A DNA stretch of 64,000 nucleotides. Origin: Streptomyces sp. NBC_01275. Its GTDB lineage: Bacteria > Actinomycetota > Actinomycetes > Streptomycetales > Streptomycetaceae. The notes beneath the pieces are model-generated. The model was not told the origin of the DNA, did no database searches, and was given only the letters and a program-made list of their open reading frames with translations. Positions 8,301-16,329 of the stretch are shown here, piece by piece. The DNA lies in NCBI RefSeq assembly GCF_026340655.1, contig NZ_JAPEOZ010000001.1, positions 10,106,001-10,170,000 on the forward strand, in the 5' to 3' direction. Each line of letters opens with the position of its first letter. Position 1 is the stretch's first letter. A program made the translations under genes and the position numbers.

Positions 8301-10180
8301 CGACGCCCGACGAGCGCGCGCGCTGGACCCGGCGTGCGGTGTCCCTGGCCCGCGCCCGTGACACCTTCGGTCCCACCCCCGCGACCGCCGACCTGCGAGC
8401 GGAACTGGCGGAGGCGATCGGCCACGAGGGAGCCGCCGGGTACCTCTTCGAAGAGCTGACGACCGGCCCCGACGGCTTCGTCATCAGCGGCGCCACCCGC
8501 ACCCTGCTCGACAAGTTCCGCCGTACGGTGGGCACTTCGGCGTACGACGACGACCTCGCCGCACTTCCTGCCCCGGCCGACCGCAAGCAGCTCGTCGAAG
8601 CCTGGCTGACGTCGTACACCGCCGCCACCGGCACGGACATCACGCCCGGTGACCTGGCCGAGGCGGTGGCCGCCGAACTCTGCCCGGAACTGGTCCGCCA
8701 CGAGTCCGACGCGCCCCTGACCGAGACCGTCGAGGGACTGCTCGGCACCCACCCGCGGATCAACGGGCGAGCCCTGACCGTCCGCCTCGACGAATTCCTC
8801 GCCCGGACCCGGGCGTTCCGCACCCACGAGGCGCCTGCCCACCGCGCCCACCAGCGCCGGCGCACCGCGCTCGTGACCGCCGAGCGGGCACGTCTGCGCC
8901 TGGACGAGTACCGGCCGCGCGCGATGCCCTCCTTCGTCCGGGGCCGGCTCGTCGACGAGGCGTATCTGCCGCTCGTCGGCGACAGTCTGGCCAAGCAGCT
9001 CGGCACCACCGGCGGGACCGGGCGCACCGACACCGGTGGCCTGCTCCTGCTCGTCTCCCCGCCCGGCTACGGCAAGACCACCCTGATCGAGTACGTCGCC
9101 GACCGGCTCGGTCTGCTCCTGGTGAAGGTCGACGGCCCGGCGCTGGGTCACACCGTCACCTCCCTCGACCCCGCGCAGGCCCCGAACGCGACGGCACGGC
9201 AGGAGGTCGAGAAGATCAACTTCGCGCTGGCGTCGGGCAACAACACCCTCCTCTACCTGGACGACATCCAGCACACCTCGCCCGAGCTGCTGCAGAGGTT
9301 CATCCCGCTGTGCGACGCCACCCGCCGGATCGACGGTGTGCGCGACGGCGTACCGCGCACCTACGACCTGCGCGGCAAACGGTTCGCCGTCTGCATGGCC
9401 GGCAACCCGTACACCGAGTCGGGCAGCCGCTTCCGGGTGCCCGACATGCTCGCCAACCGGGCCGACGTGTGGAACCTCGGCGACGTCCTGACCGGCAAGG
9501 AGGACGCCTTCGCGCAGAGTTTCCTCGAGAACGCGCTGACGGCGAACGCCGTGCTCGCCCCGCTGGCCGCCCGCGAGCACGGCGACCTGGAACTGCTGGT
9601 CCGACTGGCCGGGGCCGACCCGACGGCGCGCGCCGACCGGCTGACGCATCCGTGTCCGCCCGCCGAACTGGAGCGCATCCTGGCCGTTCTGCGCCACCTC
9701 CTCACCGTCAGGGAGACGGTCCTGAAGGTGAACGCCGCCTACATCGCCTCGGCCGCCCGGTCCGACGTCACCCGCACCGAACCGCCCTTCCGGCTCCAGG
9801 GCTCGTACCGCAACATGAACAAGATCGCCCAGCGGGTGCGGCCGGTCATGAACGACGCCGAACTGGCCGCGCTGATCGCCGACCACTACCGGGCCGAGGC
9901 CCAGACCCTCACCTCCGACGCGGAGGCCAACCTGTTGAAGCTGGGCGAGTTGCGAGGCACTCTGACCGGTCGACAGGCAGCGCGGTGGGACGAGTTGAAG
10001 GCCGCCCACGGGCGCGATCAGGATTTCGGCGGCGCGGAGGAGGACCCGCTCACCCGTGCGGTCGCCGCGCTGGGCCTGCTCGCCGACCGGGTCGCCGCCG
10101 TCGAGTCCGCCATCACCCGTGCCACCGACCACCGCTCCGACGACCAGCGGCCCCCGACCGGGCGGAGGGAGCAGTCGTGA
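5327..10180 (+). CDS. Giant AAA+ ATPase, DUF3686 / 'DNA repair ATPase' family
   Basis: A 1617-residue protein. The C-terminal third carries an AAA+ module: Walker A SPPGYGKTTLIEY (about residues 1244-1256), Walker B TLLYLDDIQ (about 1306-1314) and a downstream GNPYTESGSRFRVPD segment that fits sensor/arginine-finger positions. The first ~450 residues match the DUF3686 type found in proteins often labelled DNA repair ATPase, and the middle is rich in Ala/Glu/Arg helices consistent with coiled coil. The real role is unproven; the habitual pairing with a YqiK-like flotillin points to membrane-associated remodelling rather than DNA repair. Start is the ATG with GAGAGGGA upstream. Its stop overlaps the GTG of the small membrane gene at 10177, so they are translationally coupled. 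Confidence 0.85.
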   Translation: MTTGLDTGTYEVLRDRLAAQAAELARRTEELNTRRTGEFGSLRLELAGTERLRTDAACVPRDVVSVGDALLLGYHTVPGRGAETTVGDVFALYDRGLKPLSRDAVPGLLDDPAFVREFTDLHRYYRQARLLRVRRLEGRLLAVFQTGEKTEDMRVLRWTIDDDGRPAFLDARGERDHVRPPARDFDWTRTTREDHVLGRHPHVRVEGEVFVSTVGGSLTVKLADDTGTGEGIHREPVAEPLQSLADADIAYACVGPLILLRIRPYNEDADRCLVVNTLTRSVVRLDGLGQACRRLPGDQGIVFPGGYCLAAGPYRTFEGVDTGGLQFQREIRSPNGEDVLYAFQASGRGRALLLPYNTIRKEVAAPLPCHGWALHDDGALTLLRPDGDEPQRVHSLQLWNSPYVSDAHAAAHPVGSGPLARVGNADLVRGISDCLSIAGTLTGTTPTGEMYAALAAACVRTADSHPWLGETELGDLLGPLEQVRATAEQVLTESEAVRALTRRAAEALAEAAARVATVVRRLRGETPRGTAGWVTGLTELRNAQGHLLTLKDMRYADTARIDELAAEAAADLASFGQRAVAHLAREDAFADHLTDARRLTADASETATVAEAEPVATRIDELADRLRTVSEIVAGLDIGDATVRTAVLEQTAEVLGAVNRARATLDGRRRDLLDREGRAAFAAEFALLGQTVTGALAAADSPEACDEQLARTLVRLENLESRFAESDDFLGELADKREEIHEVFSTRRQTLADARARRTQQLADSAARVLATVSRRAGVLADADAVTTYFTSDPMPARIRRVVDELRALGDQVRAEELDGRLKAARQGAVRALRDRTDLYADDGRTIRLGAHRFAVNTQSLDLTLVPHGDTLAFAITGTDYRSPVTDPDFTAAHPYGDRPLPSESPEVYRAEHLAARLLAEHGPQALAETDLPALVRQAAEAAYDEGYERGVHDHDATLVLTALLRLHEGAGPLRHEPAARAAAQLFWAHSTTPDERARWTRRAVSLARARDTFGPTPATADLRAELAEAIGHEGAAGYLFEELTTGPDGFVISGATRTLLDKFRRTVGTSAYDDDLAALPAPADRKQLVEAWLTSYTAATGTDITPGDLAEAVAAELCPELVRHESDAPLTETVEGLLGTHPRINGRALTVRLDEFLARTRAFRTHEAPAHRAHQRRRTALVTAERARLRLDEYRPRAMPSFVRGRLVDEAYLPLVGDSLAKQLGTTGGTGRTDTGGLLLLVSPPGYGKTTLIEYVADRLGLLLVKVDGPALGHTVTSLDPAQAPNATARQEVEKINFALASGNNTLLYLDDIQHTSPELLQRFIPLCDATRRIDGVRDGVPRTYDLRGKRFAVCMAGNPYTESGSRFRVPDMLANRADVWNLGDVLTGKEDAFAQSFLENALTANAVLAPLAAREHGDLELLVRLAGADPTARADRLTHPCPPAELERILAVLRHLLTVRETVLKVNAAYIASAARSDVTRTEPPFRLQGSYRNMNKIAQRVRPVMNDAELAALIADHYRAEAQTLTSDAEANLLKLGELRGTLTGRQAARWDELKAAHGRDQDFGGAEEDPLTRAVAALGLLADRVAAVESAITRATDHRSDDQRPPTGRREQS

Positions 10181-10377
10181 CGCCGTTCCTGGTTCCTCTC
10201 GCCGTGGCCGCCCTGATCGTGGCGGTCTGCACGGTGGTGCTGGTCCGCCGGGACCGGAGCCGGACGGCGGCGAGCGTGGAGAGCCTCCGTATCGGGACGG
10301 CCGCCCCCCGCGGCCTGCGTGACACCCGGCGTCGCGCACACGCCTGTGGGAAGCGGTTCCCGCGCGAGCACGACTGA
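10177..10377 (+). CDS. Small single-pass membrane protein coupled to AAA+ ATPase
   Basis: A 66-residue protein starting at a GTG that overlaps the ATPase stop as GTGA, with GGAGGGAGC just upstream. Residues 1-23 (TPFLVPLAVAALIVAVCTVV) form one clear transmembrane helix, followed by an Arg-rich cytosolic tail (VRRDRSRTAASVES...RRRAHACGKRFPREHD). It is too short for most gene callers and I recognise no named family. The overlap and position suggest it is a third component of the SPFH-AAA cassette, perhaps a membrane anchor or adaptor for the ATPase; that is inference. Confidence 0.7.
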   Translation: MTPFLVPLAVAALIVAVCTVVLVRRDRSRTAASVESLRIGTAAPRGLRDTRRRAHACGKRFPREHD

Positions 10378-10437
10378 CAGTGAGGTAAGAACGGTGACCG
10401 GGCGTGCGCCGGCCGTCCACCGGTACGTGCGCCGCGT

Positions 10438-10914
10438 CTACTCCGGTGTCGCGGTGCCGAGCGCGCCGAGGAGTTCGTGCAGCAGACGGGAGGCCGTGAT
10501 CACGCCCAGCAGACGCGCTCCGCCGGCCTGCTTCTCCACCACGGCCACCAGCGGGCTGCGCACGCGTGCCATCAGCGCGGCCACCTCCAGCGCGGTGTCG
10601 TCCGGATCGACTACCGGCGGGGGAGTCGGCTTGTCGGACAGACAGTCCCCGACCCGGCGCCCGGCCAGGGCCTGACAGAGCCGGTCGGCGTGCTTCTCGT
10701 CGATGACGGCCGCGAGGGCGGGGTCCTCGATCACGTACTCCGGCACCAGCGTCCTGACCATCTGAGAGGCCGGCAGGATCGCCTTCGGCTCCCCCTTCGC
10801 GTCGAGGACCAGCAGGCCCGGCAGCCGGTGCTCCGCCATCAGCCGGGCGGCGTCCAGCGCGTCGCTGTCGACGCTCACCGTCTCGTATCCGACCGCCAGG
10901 TCACGGGCGCGCAT
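10438..10914 (-). CDS. CBS-domain pair protein
   Basis: A 158-residue protein made almost wholly of two CBS domains (MRARDLAVGYETVSVDSDA at the start; second repeat around PPPVVDPDDTALEVAALM). A CBS pair forms a Bateman module that binds adenine nucleotides or similar ligands and acts as an energy sensor. I place the start at the ATG at 10912-10914 because GAGGAG lies just upstream; the frame stays open to 11217 but that extension overlaps another candidate and is compositionally noisy. It lies downstream of the ArsB/NhaD-type permease on the same strand, and may report energy status to it. Confidence 0.82.
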   Translation of the reverse strand: MRARDLAVGYETVSVDSDALDAARLMAEHRLPGLLVLDAKGEPKAILPASQMVRTLVPEYVIEDPALAAVIDEKHADRLCQALAGRRVGDCLSDKPTPPPVVDPDDTALEVAALMARVRSPLVAVVEKQAGGARLLGVITASRLLHELLGALGTATPE

Positions 10915-10949
10915 GCCGGACTCCTCATCTGCGGGAAACGTACCTGTGC

Positions 10950-11159
10950 TCAGCGTCGTACACGCCTGAGGCATGGGCCAGCGCGTTGACGTGAACCCAG
11001 CGTGGCTGTTCCCGCCGCGGCTGCCGGGCAGCGAAACGCCCGGTGCTGCGCGCCGCACATGAGGCCGGTGGCGAACATCATCAGCCCGAACCGTACGGGA
11101 GAGGCGAGGAACGCCGAGTCCTGGTCGTCCAGGCCGCACAGCCAGATCATGTCGAACAC
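10950..11159 (-). CDS. Small hypothetical protein with hydrophobic patch
   Basis: A possible 69-residue product from a GTG start with AGGAA upstream. The N-terminal half (FDMIWLCGLDDQDSAFLAS then VRFGLMMFATGLMCGAQHR) looks protein-like, with one amphipathic/hydrophobic helix and two Cys. I recognise no family. It lies 68 nt downstream of the permease stop on the same strand. The C-terminal 20 residues are Arg-rich and less convincing. Confidence 0.35.
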   Translation of the reverse strand: MFDMIWLCGLDDQDSAFLASPVRFGLMMFATGLMCGAQHRAFRCPAAAAGTATLGSRQRAGPCLRRVRR

Positions 11160-11227
11160 GAGTCACCGTTCCTGTTTCCGGCCGGTCCGCCCCGCACCAC
11201 TTCGGCGCATCCGGCACCGCTTCCGGT

Positions 11228-12526
11228 TCAGGCCGACGCGAAGTAGCGCAGCCAGACGTACCCGGTCGACAGCGTCACCGTGACGACGGTGACCACGAGG
11301 CCGTACTTGGTGAACTGCCAGAAGGAGATGGGCTGGCGGTTGCGTTCTGCGATGCCGAGGACGACGACGTTGGCGCTGGCGCCGATCGCGGTGGCGTTGC
11401 CGCCGAGGTCCGCGCCGATGGCCAGCGCCCACCACATGACGTGGGCGGGGTCTCCGCCCATGCTGTGCACCAGGTCGGCGGTGATGGGGGCCATGGTGGC
11501 CACGTAGGGGATGTTGTCCACGACGCCGGACAGCACCGCCGAGGCGCCCAGCAGCAGCATGGAGCCGCCCAGCTCGTTGTCACCGATGGCGCCGGCGAGC
11601 GAGCGGGAGATCTCGCCGATCACGCCCGTCTCGATCAGGCCGCCGATCATGATGAACAGACCTGCGAAGAAGGCCAGCGTGGGCCACTCGACCTCGCCCA
11701 GCACGTCGCCGGTCTCCGCGGAGGAGACGGCGATCAGCAGACCGGCGCCGAGCAGGGCGACGACGCTGGGCGCGTAGTGCAGCACCGGATGCAGCACGAA
11801 CCCGGCCACGACGAGGACCAGCACCGCGAGACCCTGGACCAGCAGCCGGCGGTCCTTGATGGCCTCCTTCTCCTCCAGGGCCATGATCTCCTCGGCGCGT
11901 GTCTCGTCGTAGACGAAGGACGCGCGGAACAGGAAGCGGCACAGGGCGAGGAGAACCACCACCAGGAGCGCGGACAGCGGGGCCAGGTGGACGAGGAAGT
12001 CGTTGAAGGTCAGCCCGGCACGGCTCGCGATGATGATGTTGGGAGGGTCTCCGACCAGGGTCGCCGTGCCGCCGATGTTCGACGCGAACACCTCGGCGAT
12101 CAGGAAGGGCGCGACGGGCAGCGCCAGGCGCTCGCAGACGAGGAGGGTCACCGGGGCGACGAGGAGCACCGTGGTCACGTTGTCGAGGAGCGCCGAGGCG
12201 AGCGCGGTGATCACGACGAGCATCGCCATCACCCGGAACGGCCTGGCCCGCGCCCGTTTCACCGCCCAGATGGCCAGGTACTCGAACATGCCCGTCTTCT
12301 TCAGCACGCCGACGATCATCATCATGCCCATGAGAAGGAAGATGACGTTCCAGTCGATGCCGGAGTGCTCCGAGAAGAAGGCCGACGAGTCGTCGGTCGC
12401 GCCGATCGCCAGCATCAGCGCGGCACCGCCCAACGCCGCGCCGACGCGGTGGATCCTCTCGCTGATGATCAGGCCGTACGCGGCGATGAAGACGACGACC
12501 GCGGCCCAGCTCTGCCAGCCGTTCAC
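11228..12526 (-). CDS. ArsB/NhaD-type ion permease
   Basis: A 432-residue polytopic membrane protein of the ion transporter superfamily (ArsB/NhaD, citrate-permease fold) with about 11-12 hydrophobic segments. Recognisable blocks are DWNVIFLLMGMMMIVGVLKK, the mid-protein SNIGGTATLVGDPPNIIIAS (a signature of this family) and near the C-terminus DLGGNATAIGASANVVVLG, the second pseudo-symmetric half. Family members export arsenite or exchange Na+ for H+; no ars regulator or arsC is nearby, so a Na+/H+ role is somewhat more likely. The ATG at 12526 gives a hydrophobic N-terminus. A truncated CPA1 Na+/H+ antiporter gene lies immediately upstream on the same strand. Confidence 0.85.
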   Translation of the reverse strand: MNGWQSWAAVVVFIAAYGLIISERIHRVGAALGGAALMLAIGATDDSSAFFSEHSGIDWNVIFLLMGMMMIVGVLKKTGMFEYLAIWAVKRARARPFRVMAMLVVITALASALLDNVTTVLLVAPVTLLVCERLALPVAPFLIAEVFASNIGGTATLVGDPPNIIIASRAGLTFNDFLVHLAPLSALLVVVLLALCRFLFRASFVYDETRAEEIMALEEKEAIKDRRLLVQGLAVLVLVVAGFVLHPVLHYAPSVVALLGAGLLIAVSSAETGDVLGEVEWPTLAFFAGLFIMIGGLIETGVIGEISRSLAGAIGDNELGGSMLLLGASAVLSGVVDNIPYVATMAPITADLVHSMGGDPAHVMWWALAIGADLGGNATAIGASANVVVLGIAERNRQPISFWQFTKYGLVVTVVTVTLSTGYVWLRYFASA

Positions 12527-12562
12527 GTTTCTCCGACAAGTCGTTCCAACACACGGGCCCCG

Positions 12563-13252
12563 TCACCGCACCCGCCGGCCGGGGGCGGCCGGCGGGGTGA
12601 GGGCGCGGGGCATGAAGGCCAGGGCCTGCGTGATGCTCCCCTCCGGGGCGACGGCCGGTGGCCGGACCCTGTGGCGTGGCAGCCACCGTGCCAGCGTGAG
12701 CTCGGCGCGTACCCCCGGCGCTTCTTCGAGGGCGCTCCGAGATGTCACGCGCCGACCCGGTCGGCCCCCTCGACGGTCCGCGCTCTCCACGTTCAGCGAC
12801 TGCCGTAGCTTCGCAGGGACTTCCTTGCATCCGACGACGGCGGCGGCGAACACGGGGTCGGTCGGCGTGAGGACGGCGCCGACCAGGAAGGACGTCGTCC
12901 AGTCCAGGCCCACCAGGTAGTGCGTGATCAGGGCCATGCCGACGAACGCCAGGGCCATGCCGAGGCCGAGTGCGCGGGCCGGGTTGCGCCAGGTGGCCCG
13001 GAGTTTCGGGAAGGAGACGTGCACGCCGTCGGTGAACAGCACCGCGAACAGCACCGCGAACAGTGCCAGATCGGCCGTCACGGACACGATCTCGCTGTCC
13101 GGGGTGATGTGGATGAGTCCCAGGAAACCGTCGCTGACGAGCGCGCCGCCGACGAGGAAGAGGAACGAGGTGGACAGGACGGTCCGGGCGGCCGGACCGG
13201 ACAGCAGCACCGCGATGAGCAGCGCCACTCCGAACACCACGACGAGCACCAT
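12563..13252 (-). pseudogene. 3'-truncated CPA1-type Na+/H+ antiporter
   Basis: The first ~160 residues are a good match to bacterial CPA1/NhaP-type antiporters: hydrophobic segments, GGALVSDGFLGLIHI, and the conserved WTTSFLVGAVLTPTDPVFAA followed by RQSLNVES. In intact proteins that last motif continues as GLNDG and several more helices follow. Here the frame turns into low-complexity Arg/Pro-rich sequence (from ADRRGGRPGRR) and stops at 229 residues, so the ion-binding second half is missing. Intact relatives are about 400-600 residues. I read it as a deletion-truncated gene, with the junction near 12780. Confidence 0.75.
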
Positions 13253-13790
13253 GACCCGGACCCCCGATCGGTGAAGAGACTTGTCCCCGAACCGCCGACC
13301 AGACTTCCCGGCACACCGCTCGGAACCCTACACGTTCTTTACGCGACGTTGACAGATCGTTGGCGTGCACCTCTGTCCTGCTCCGCGTTGCCGGAATCCG
13401 GCAACGCGGAGCAGGCGGTGGGCCACTCGGCGCCTGTCCTGCGAACAGGGGGCGGAGATGCCGGGCCGTCGGCGGTCGGTGGGTCCTCGGAGGCCCTCAC
13501 GGACTGACCAGCCGTCGGGGTGTTCCGCTCCTTCGAGCCCCCGGGGACCCCCAGGCGGCCCGGAGAACATTCCCAGCAGCACGAAAAGGGCGGTGACCGT
13601 GCCCAGGACCCGGAGTACGCGGCCGGTTCGGTCTCGGGAAGGAGGGCGCCGTTGCGGTGGGCCGCACGTTCGCGTGGCGGGTGAGTCCGTCGTCTGGACT
13701 GCTACGCCCTTTTCAGACCCGAGGCCGACGGCAAGGGGCGCAGTGCCATCGATTCTCTCCTGAGCTGACCGGCTGCGTAGAGAGACGACA
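13253..13790. other. Non-coding interval with no convincing gene
   Basis: About 540 nt without a supportable gene. It contains the strong hairpin at 13377-13415, listed separately. On the minus strand one frame around 13559-13612 reads a possible membrane helix (RVLRVLGTVTALFVLLGMF) but has no acceptable start or ribosome-binding site. Confidence 0.5.
13377..13415. terminator. Perfect 18-bp hairpin
   Basis: CCTGCTCCGCGTTGCCGG (13377-13394) is followed after the trinucleotide AAT by its exact complement (13398-13415). A stem this long with a 3-nt loop could work as a bidirectional transcription barrier between the antiporter remnant and the DUF6924 gene. It has no U-tract. It could also be a relic of an inverted mobile-element end. 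Confidence 0.6.
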
Positions 13791-13817
13791 GAGGGGCGCA
13801 GCATCGCTGCACCCCTC
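13791..13817 (-). terminator. Hairpin downstream of DUF6924 gene
   Basis: GAGGGG-C-GCAGC, loop ATC, GCTGC-A-CCCCTC: a 12-position stem with one C/A mismatch, about 60 nt after the stop of the minus-strand gene at 13876. It is well placed to terminate that transcript. Confidence 0.6.
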
Positions 13818-13875
13818 TTCGGCGTTCCGCTGCCCGGCGCGTCGCCTGCTCGGGAGCGGCGAAGCCCAGCACATC

Positions 13876-14388
13876 TCACTCTGGCTCTCTCCGCAGTTTC
13901 GTGAGCGCCCGTTCAGCAGGACCGTAGATCCCCTCGGGATCATCGTGAGCCCATGCCGCGTACTCCTCGAAGCCCAGGTTGCCGATGCTCAGGTTCGCGT
14001 GGACGTCGTGGAGTCCTGCGGGGATGGTGCGGAAATCGCGGCCGAACTCGGTCAGTTGTTCGTAGTCCTGATCGTCCACGCACTCCTCCCGCGTCAGCGT
14101 GGTGACCGCCAGCAGTGGGTGGCTCTCGGCCTGCATGGTTGTACGGTCGGCGACAAAGACAACGGCCAGGTTGTCGTCGCCGCAGACCGCAGTCAGCACC
14201 TCGTCAACGGTCGCCCCTGCCCAGGCCGGATCGTCGATGAAGTGGACGTGTGCCTCGTACTGCCTGTCTCCCCAGGGCTCCGTCAGCGCCGCCGCCACGT
14301 CCTGCCACGCCCGGTCGTCGAGGTAGTCGGTTCTGACGACCAGGGCATCGAACTCATCACGGCCGGTGACGGCGGGCAACGCTCTCAT
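13876..14388 (-). CDS. DUF6924 domain protein
   Basis: A 170-residue soluble, acidic protein. The N-terminus LPAVTGRDEFDALVVRTDY and the following DDRAWQDVAAALTEPWG and FIDDPAWAGATVDEVL blocks are characteristic of the actinobacterial DUF6924 family, whose function is unknown. No signal peptide or membrane segment is present. The C-terminal third (SIGNLGFEEYAAWAHDDPEG) is conserved-looking and the length is typical. It stands alone, with a hairpin terminator downstream and an ISL3 transposase scrap upstream on the same strand. Confidence 0.75.
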   Translation of the reverse strand: MRALPAVTGRDEFDALVVRTDYLDDRAWQDVAAALTEPWGDRQYEAHVHFIDDPAWAGATVDEVLTAVCGDDNLAVVFVADRTTMQAESHPLLAVTTLTREECVDDQDYEQLTEFGRDFRTIPAGLHDVHANLSIGNLGFEEYAAWAHDDPEGIYGPAERALTKLRREPE

Positions 14389-14433
14389 GGATCCTTCTCC
14401 TCGGTGACGATCGGTAAGCCGTGCCCGACTGTC

Positions 14434-14773
14434 TCATGGGCCGTTTTCGAGGATGCGGGTCCGGAGGAGTTCGAACGAGGCTCGGCCGTACATGGCCCGC
14501 TTGAGTGTTTTCACCCGGTTCACATGCCCCTCGACCACCCCGGAGCTCAGTTCCGTGGGCGGCAACAGCATCGGGGGCGGCTTCGGCACCTCGGTCACCG
14601 TCTCCTCCTCGGCACGTTTGCGCAGGCAGTCCGCGGTGCCGGTGGCAGGTCTTCTCCACCGCGGCGGACAGGTTCTGCATCAGGTGCCAGCGATCAGTGA
14701 CTACCAGGGCGTGAGGGGCGGCTTCGTTGACCGCCTTGGTGCAGGCGGCGGCCTGGCCTGCCACGAGCCGCAC
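14434..14773 (-). pseudogene. ISL3-family transposase remnant
   Basis: Reading leftwards, 14655-14773 encodes AVNEAAPHALVVTDRWHLMQ and NLSAAVEKTCHRHRG, the block around a catalytic Asp of ISL3-family transposases. After loss of the middle, a different frame at 14434-14560 encodes SGVVEGHVNRVKTLKRAMYG and RASFELLRTRILENGP, the characteristic C-terminus. A large internal part and the N-terminus are missing and the frame changes between blocks, so it cannot be active. Its upstream edge touches the stop codon of the PucR gene at 14774, so the element apparently landed just behind that gene. Confidence 0.8.
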
Positions 14774-16225
14774 TCAGTCGGTGAGGCCCAGCGCCCCCGC
14801 TGCCTGGATCGCCAGCCAGACCTCGGCCAGGGCACCCGTCGACGTCAGGTCACGGTGGGCGAGAGCGCCGAAGCGGCGCAGCCGGTAGGCGAGGGTGTTC
14901 GGATGGATGTGGAGCGCCGCCGCAGCCGTCTCGGTACGGCGGTCGCGCTCCATCCAGGTACGGGCGGAGACCAGCAGCTGCGAGTCATGGGCCTCGTCGT
15001 AGCGCAGGACTTCGCCGAGCACGCTCTCGACCAGTGCGGTGAGGACAGCGGGGTCGCCGGGCAGCCACCGGCCTGTCGAGTCGTCTCCGTACCGGACGAC
15101 GGGGCGGCCCGACTCCACGGCTTTGGAGACCGCCCAGAGCGCCTCGCGCTGGGCGACCTTCAGCGCGGCGCCCGGCAAGAAGGGGCGGCTCATGCCGGCT
15201 GCCACGGCCGGCAGCTCACCGACGGCCGCCGCCAGCTCCGGTGCCCCCAGGACGTAGCGGTCCTCGCCCCGGGTGAGCAGCAGATGGGGATGGTCCTCCA
15301 GACAGCGCAGCAGTGCCTCGTCGGTGGTGTGGCGCACCACGAGGAGGACGGTGTCGCCCTCGATCGCGTGCCGGGCGAGCCGGCGGCGCGCGGCCTCCGG
15401 GTCGAGCACCTCCTGGAGGAGTTCGGCCAGCGTCTCCGCCCCCTCGCGGCGCAGCGTCTCGCGCTCGTTGCGCACCATCGCCAGCCGCAGCGCCGCCACG
15501 GTGGCGATGTGCTGGGCGACGGCGAGCCCCGCGGGCTGGGCGCCCTGACGCTCGTACGCGACGAGAAAGCCCGCCGGGCCGCCGGGCGCGGGCACCGGAA
15601 GGACGAATCCGCCGGGGACGGTCGGTGGAGCGTCGACGGAAGCGGGCAGGACGGCGGGATCCGGCGCGGGAACGCCGGGCAGGAGCGGGCGGCCCTGTGG
15701 TGTGCAGAGGTAGACGTCGTAACCCGACAGTTCTTCGAGGCGGCGCAGAAGCGTCGGCGTGTCGAGGTCCTCGGCGACCAGCCAGCGCAGCGCGCCGAAC
15801 ACCTGGAGCTGGGCCCCCAGCCGGTGCCGGGCGTCCTCCTGGACCGCGGCCGCGACTTCCTGGGCGACAGCGATGAACGGGACGGCGAGCGGCACTTCGA
15901 GAACCGGGAACCCCCGCTCCTCCGCCGCCCGGAAGAACGCGTCGTGCAGCGGGGGCATGTGCAGCTGCGCGGAGAGCGCGAGAGCGGACACCCCGGCGTC
16001 GTCCAGCCGCTCCAGATAGGCGCGCTGTCCGGCCGCGGTACGGGGGACCGCCAGACCCGTCGTCATGATCACCTCGGCGCCCAGGAGCCAGGGCGTCGGA
16101 TCGGCGAGCTCGCTGGCGTGCGCCCAGGACACGGACCGGCCCAGACCGCCGCCGCCGGCCTTCACGGAGAGTTGGAGTGCCGGGAAGGAGAGCAGATCCC
16201 CGACGGTGAGTTTGTCGCTGGCCAC
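14774..16225 (-). CDS. PucR family transcriptional regulator
   Basis: A regulator of about 483 residues with the full PucR architecture: the N-terminal PucR domain (KLTVGDLLSFPALQL, then LGAEVIMTTGLAVPRTAAGQ), a central GAF/CdaR-like region, and a C-terminal HTH_30 (TETAAAALHIHPNTLAYRLR). PucR proteins usually activate catabolic genes in response to the substrate. I prefer a GTG start at 16223-16225, directly before the PucR domain; the frame is open to 16309 without a better ribosome-binding site. It diverges from the permease/SnoaL/aldehyde dehydrogenase operon, which is the probable target. Its C-terminus is intact although an ISL3 remnant abuts the stop. Confidence 0.87.
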   Translation of the reverse strand: MASDKLTVGDLLSFPALQLSVKAGGGGLGRSVSWAHASELADPTPWLLGAEVIMTTGLAVPRTAAGQRAYLERLDDAGVSALALSAQLHMPPLHDAFFRAAEERGFPVLEVPLAVPFIAVAQEVAAAVQEDARHRLGAQLQVFGALRWLVAEDLDTPTLLRRLEELSGYDVYLCTPQGRPLLPGVPAPDPAVLPASVDAPPTVPGGFVLPVPAPGGPAGFLVAYERQGAQPAGLAVAQHIATVAALRLAMVRNERETLRREGAETLAELLQEVLDPEAARRRLARHAIEGDTVLLVVRHTTDEALLRCLEDHPHLLLTRGEDRYVLGAPELAAAVGELPAVAAGMSRPFLPGAALKVAQREALWAVSKAVESGRPVVRYGDDSTGRWLPGDPAVLTALVESVLGEVLRYDEAHDSQLLVSARTWMERDRRTETAAAALHIHPNTLAYRLRRFGALAHRDLTSTGALAEVWLAIQAAGALGLTD

Positions 16226-16329
16226 AGAAGAAAGCGTACTGCTCTGTGATCGACACAATTGTCGCTGGTCATCCGGGGGCCACACACTGTGAGCCCGGCC
16301 CCCATGCATGAACGGAAGGTGGAGCCCCC
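16226..16329. promoter_or_regulatory. Divergent control region of PucR regulator and permease operon
   Basis: A 104-nt gap containing the palindrome ACAATTGT (16255-16262), inside a looser dyad beginning TGATCGACA and ending GTCGCTGGTCA. Its central, AT-richer position between divergent starts suits an operator for the adjacent PucR protein. The permease GTG is preceded by GGAAGGTGGAG. Confidence 0.4.

Noticed and set aside
2960..10420. A 2486-codon minus-strand open frame
   Set aside because: It is antisense to the SPFH and AAA+ genes. Its sequence is Gly/Val/Asp/Leu-rich low complexity without domains, as expected opposite GC-rich coding DNA.
11441..12808. A 455-codon plus-strand open frame
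   Set aside because: Antisense to the ArsB/NhaD-type permease; Gln/Asp/Glu/His-rich shadow.
13328..13879. Minus-strand frame with a single hydrophobic helix
   Set aside because: No acceptable start codon or Shine-Dalgarno, and it crosses two strong hairpins.
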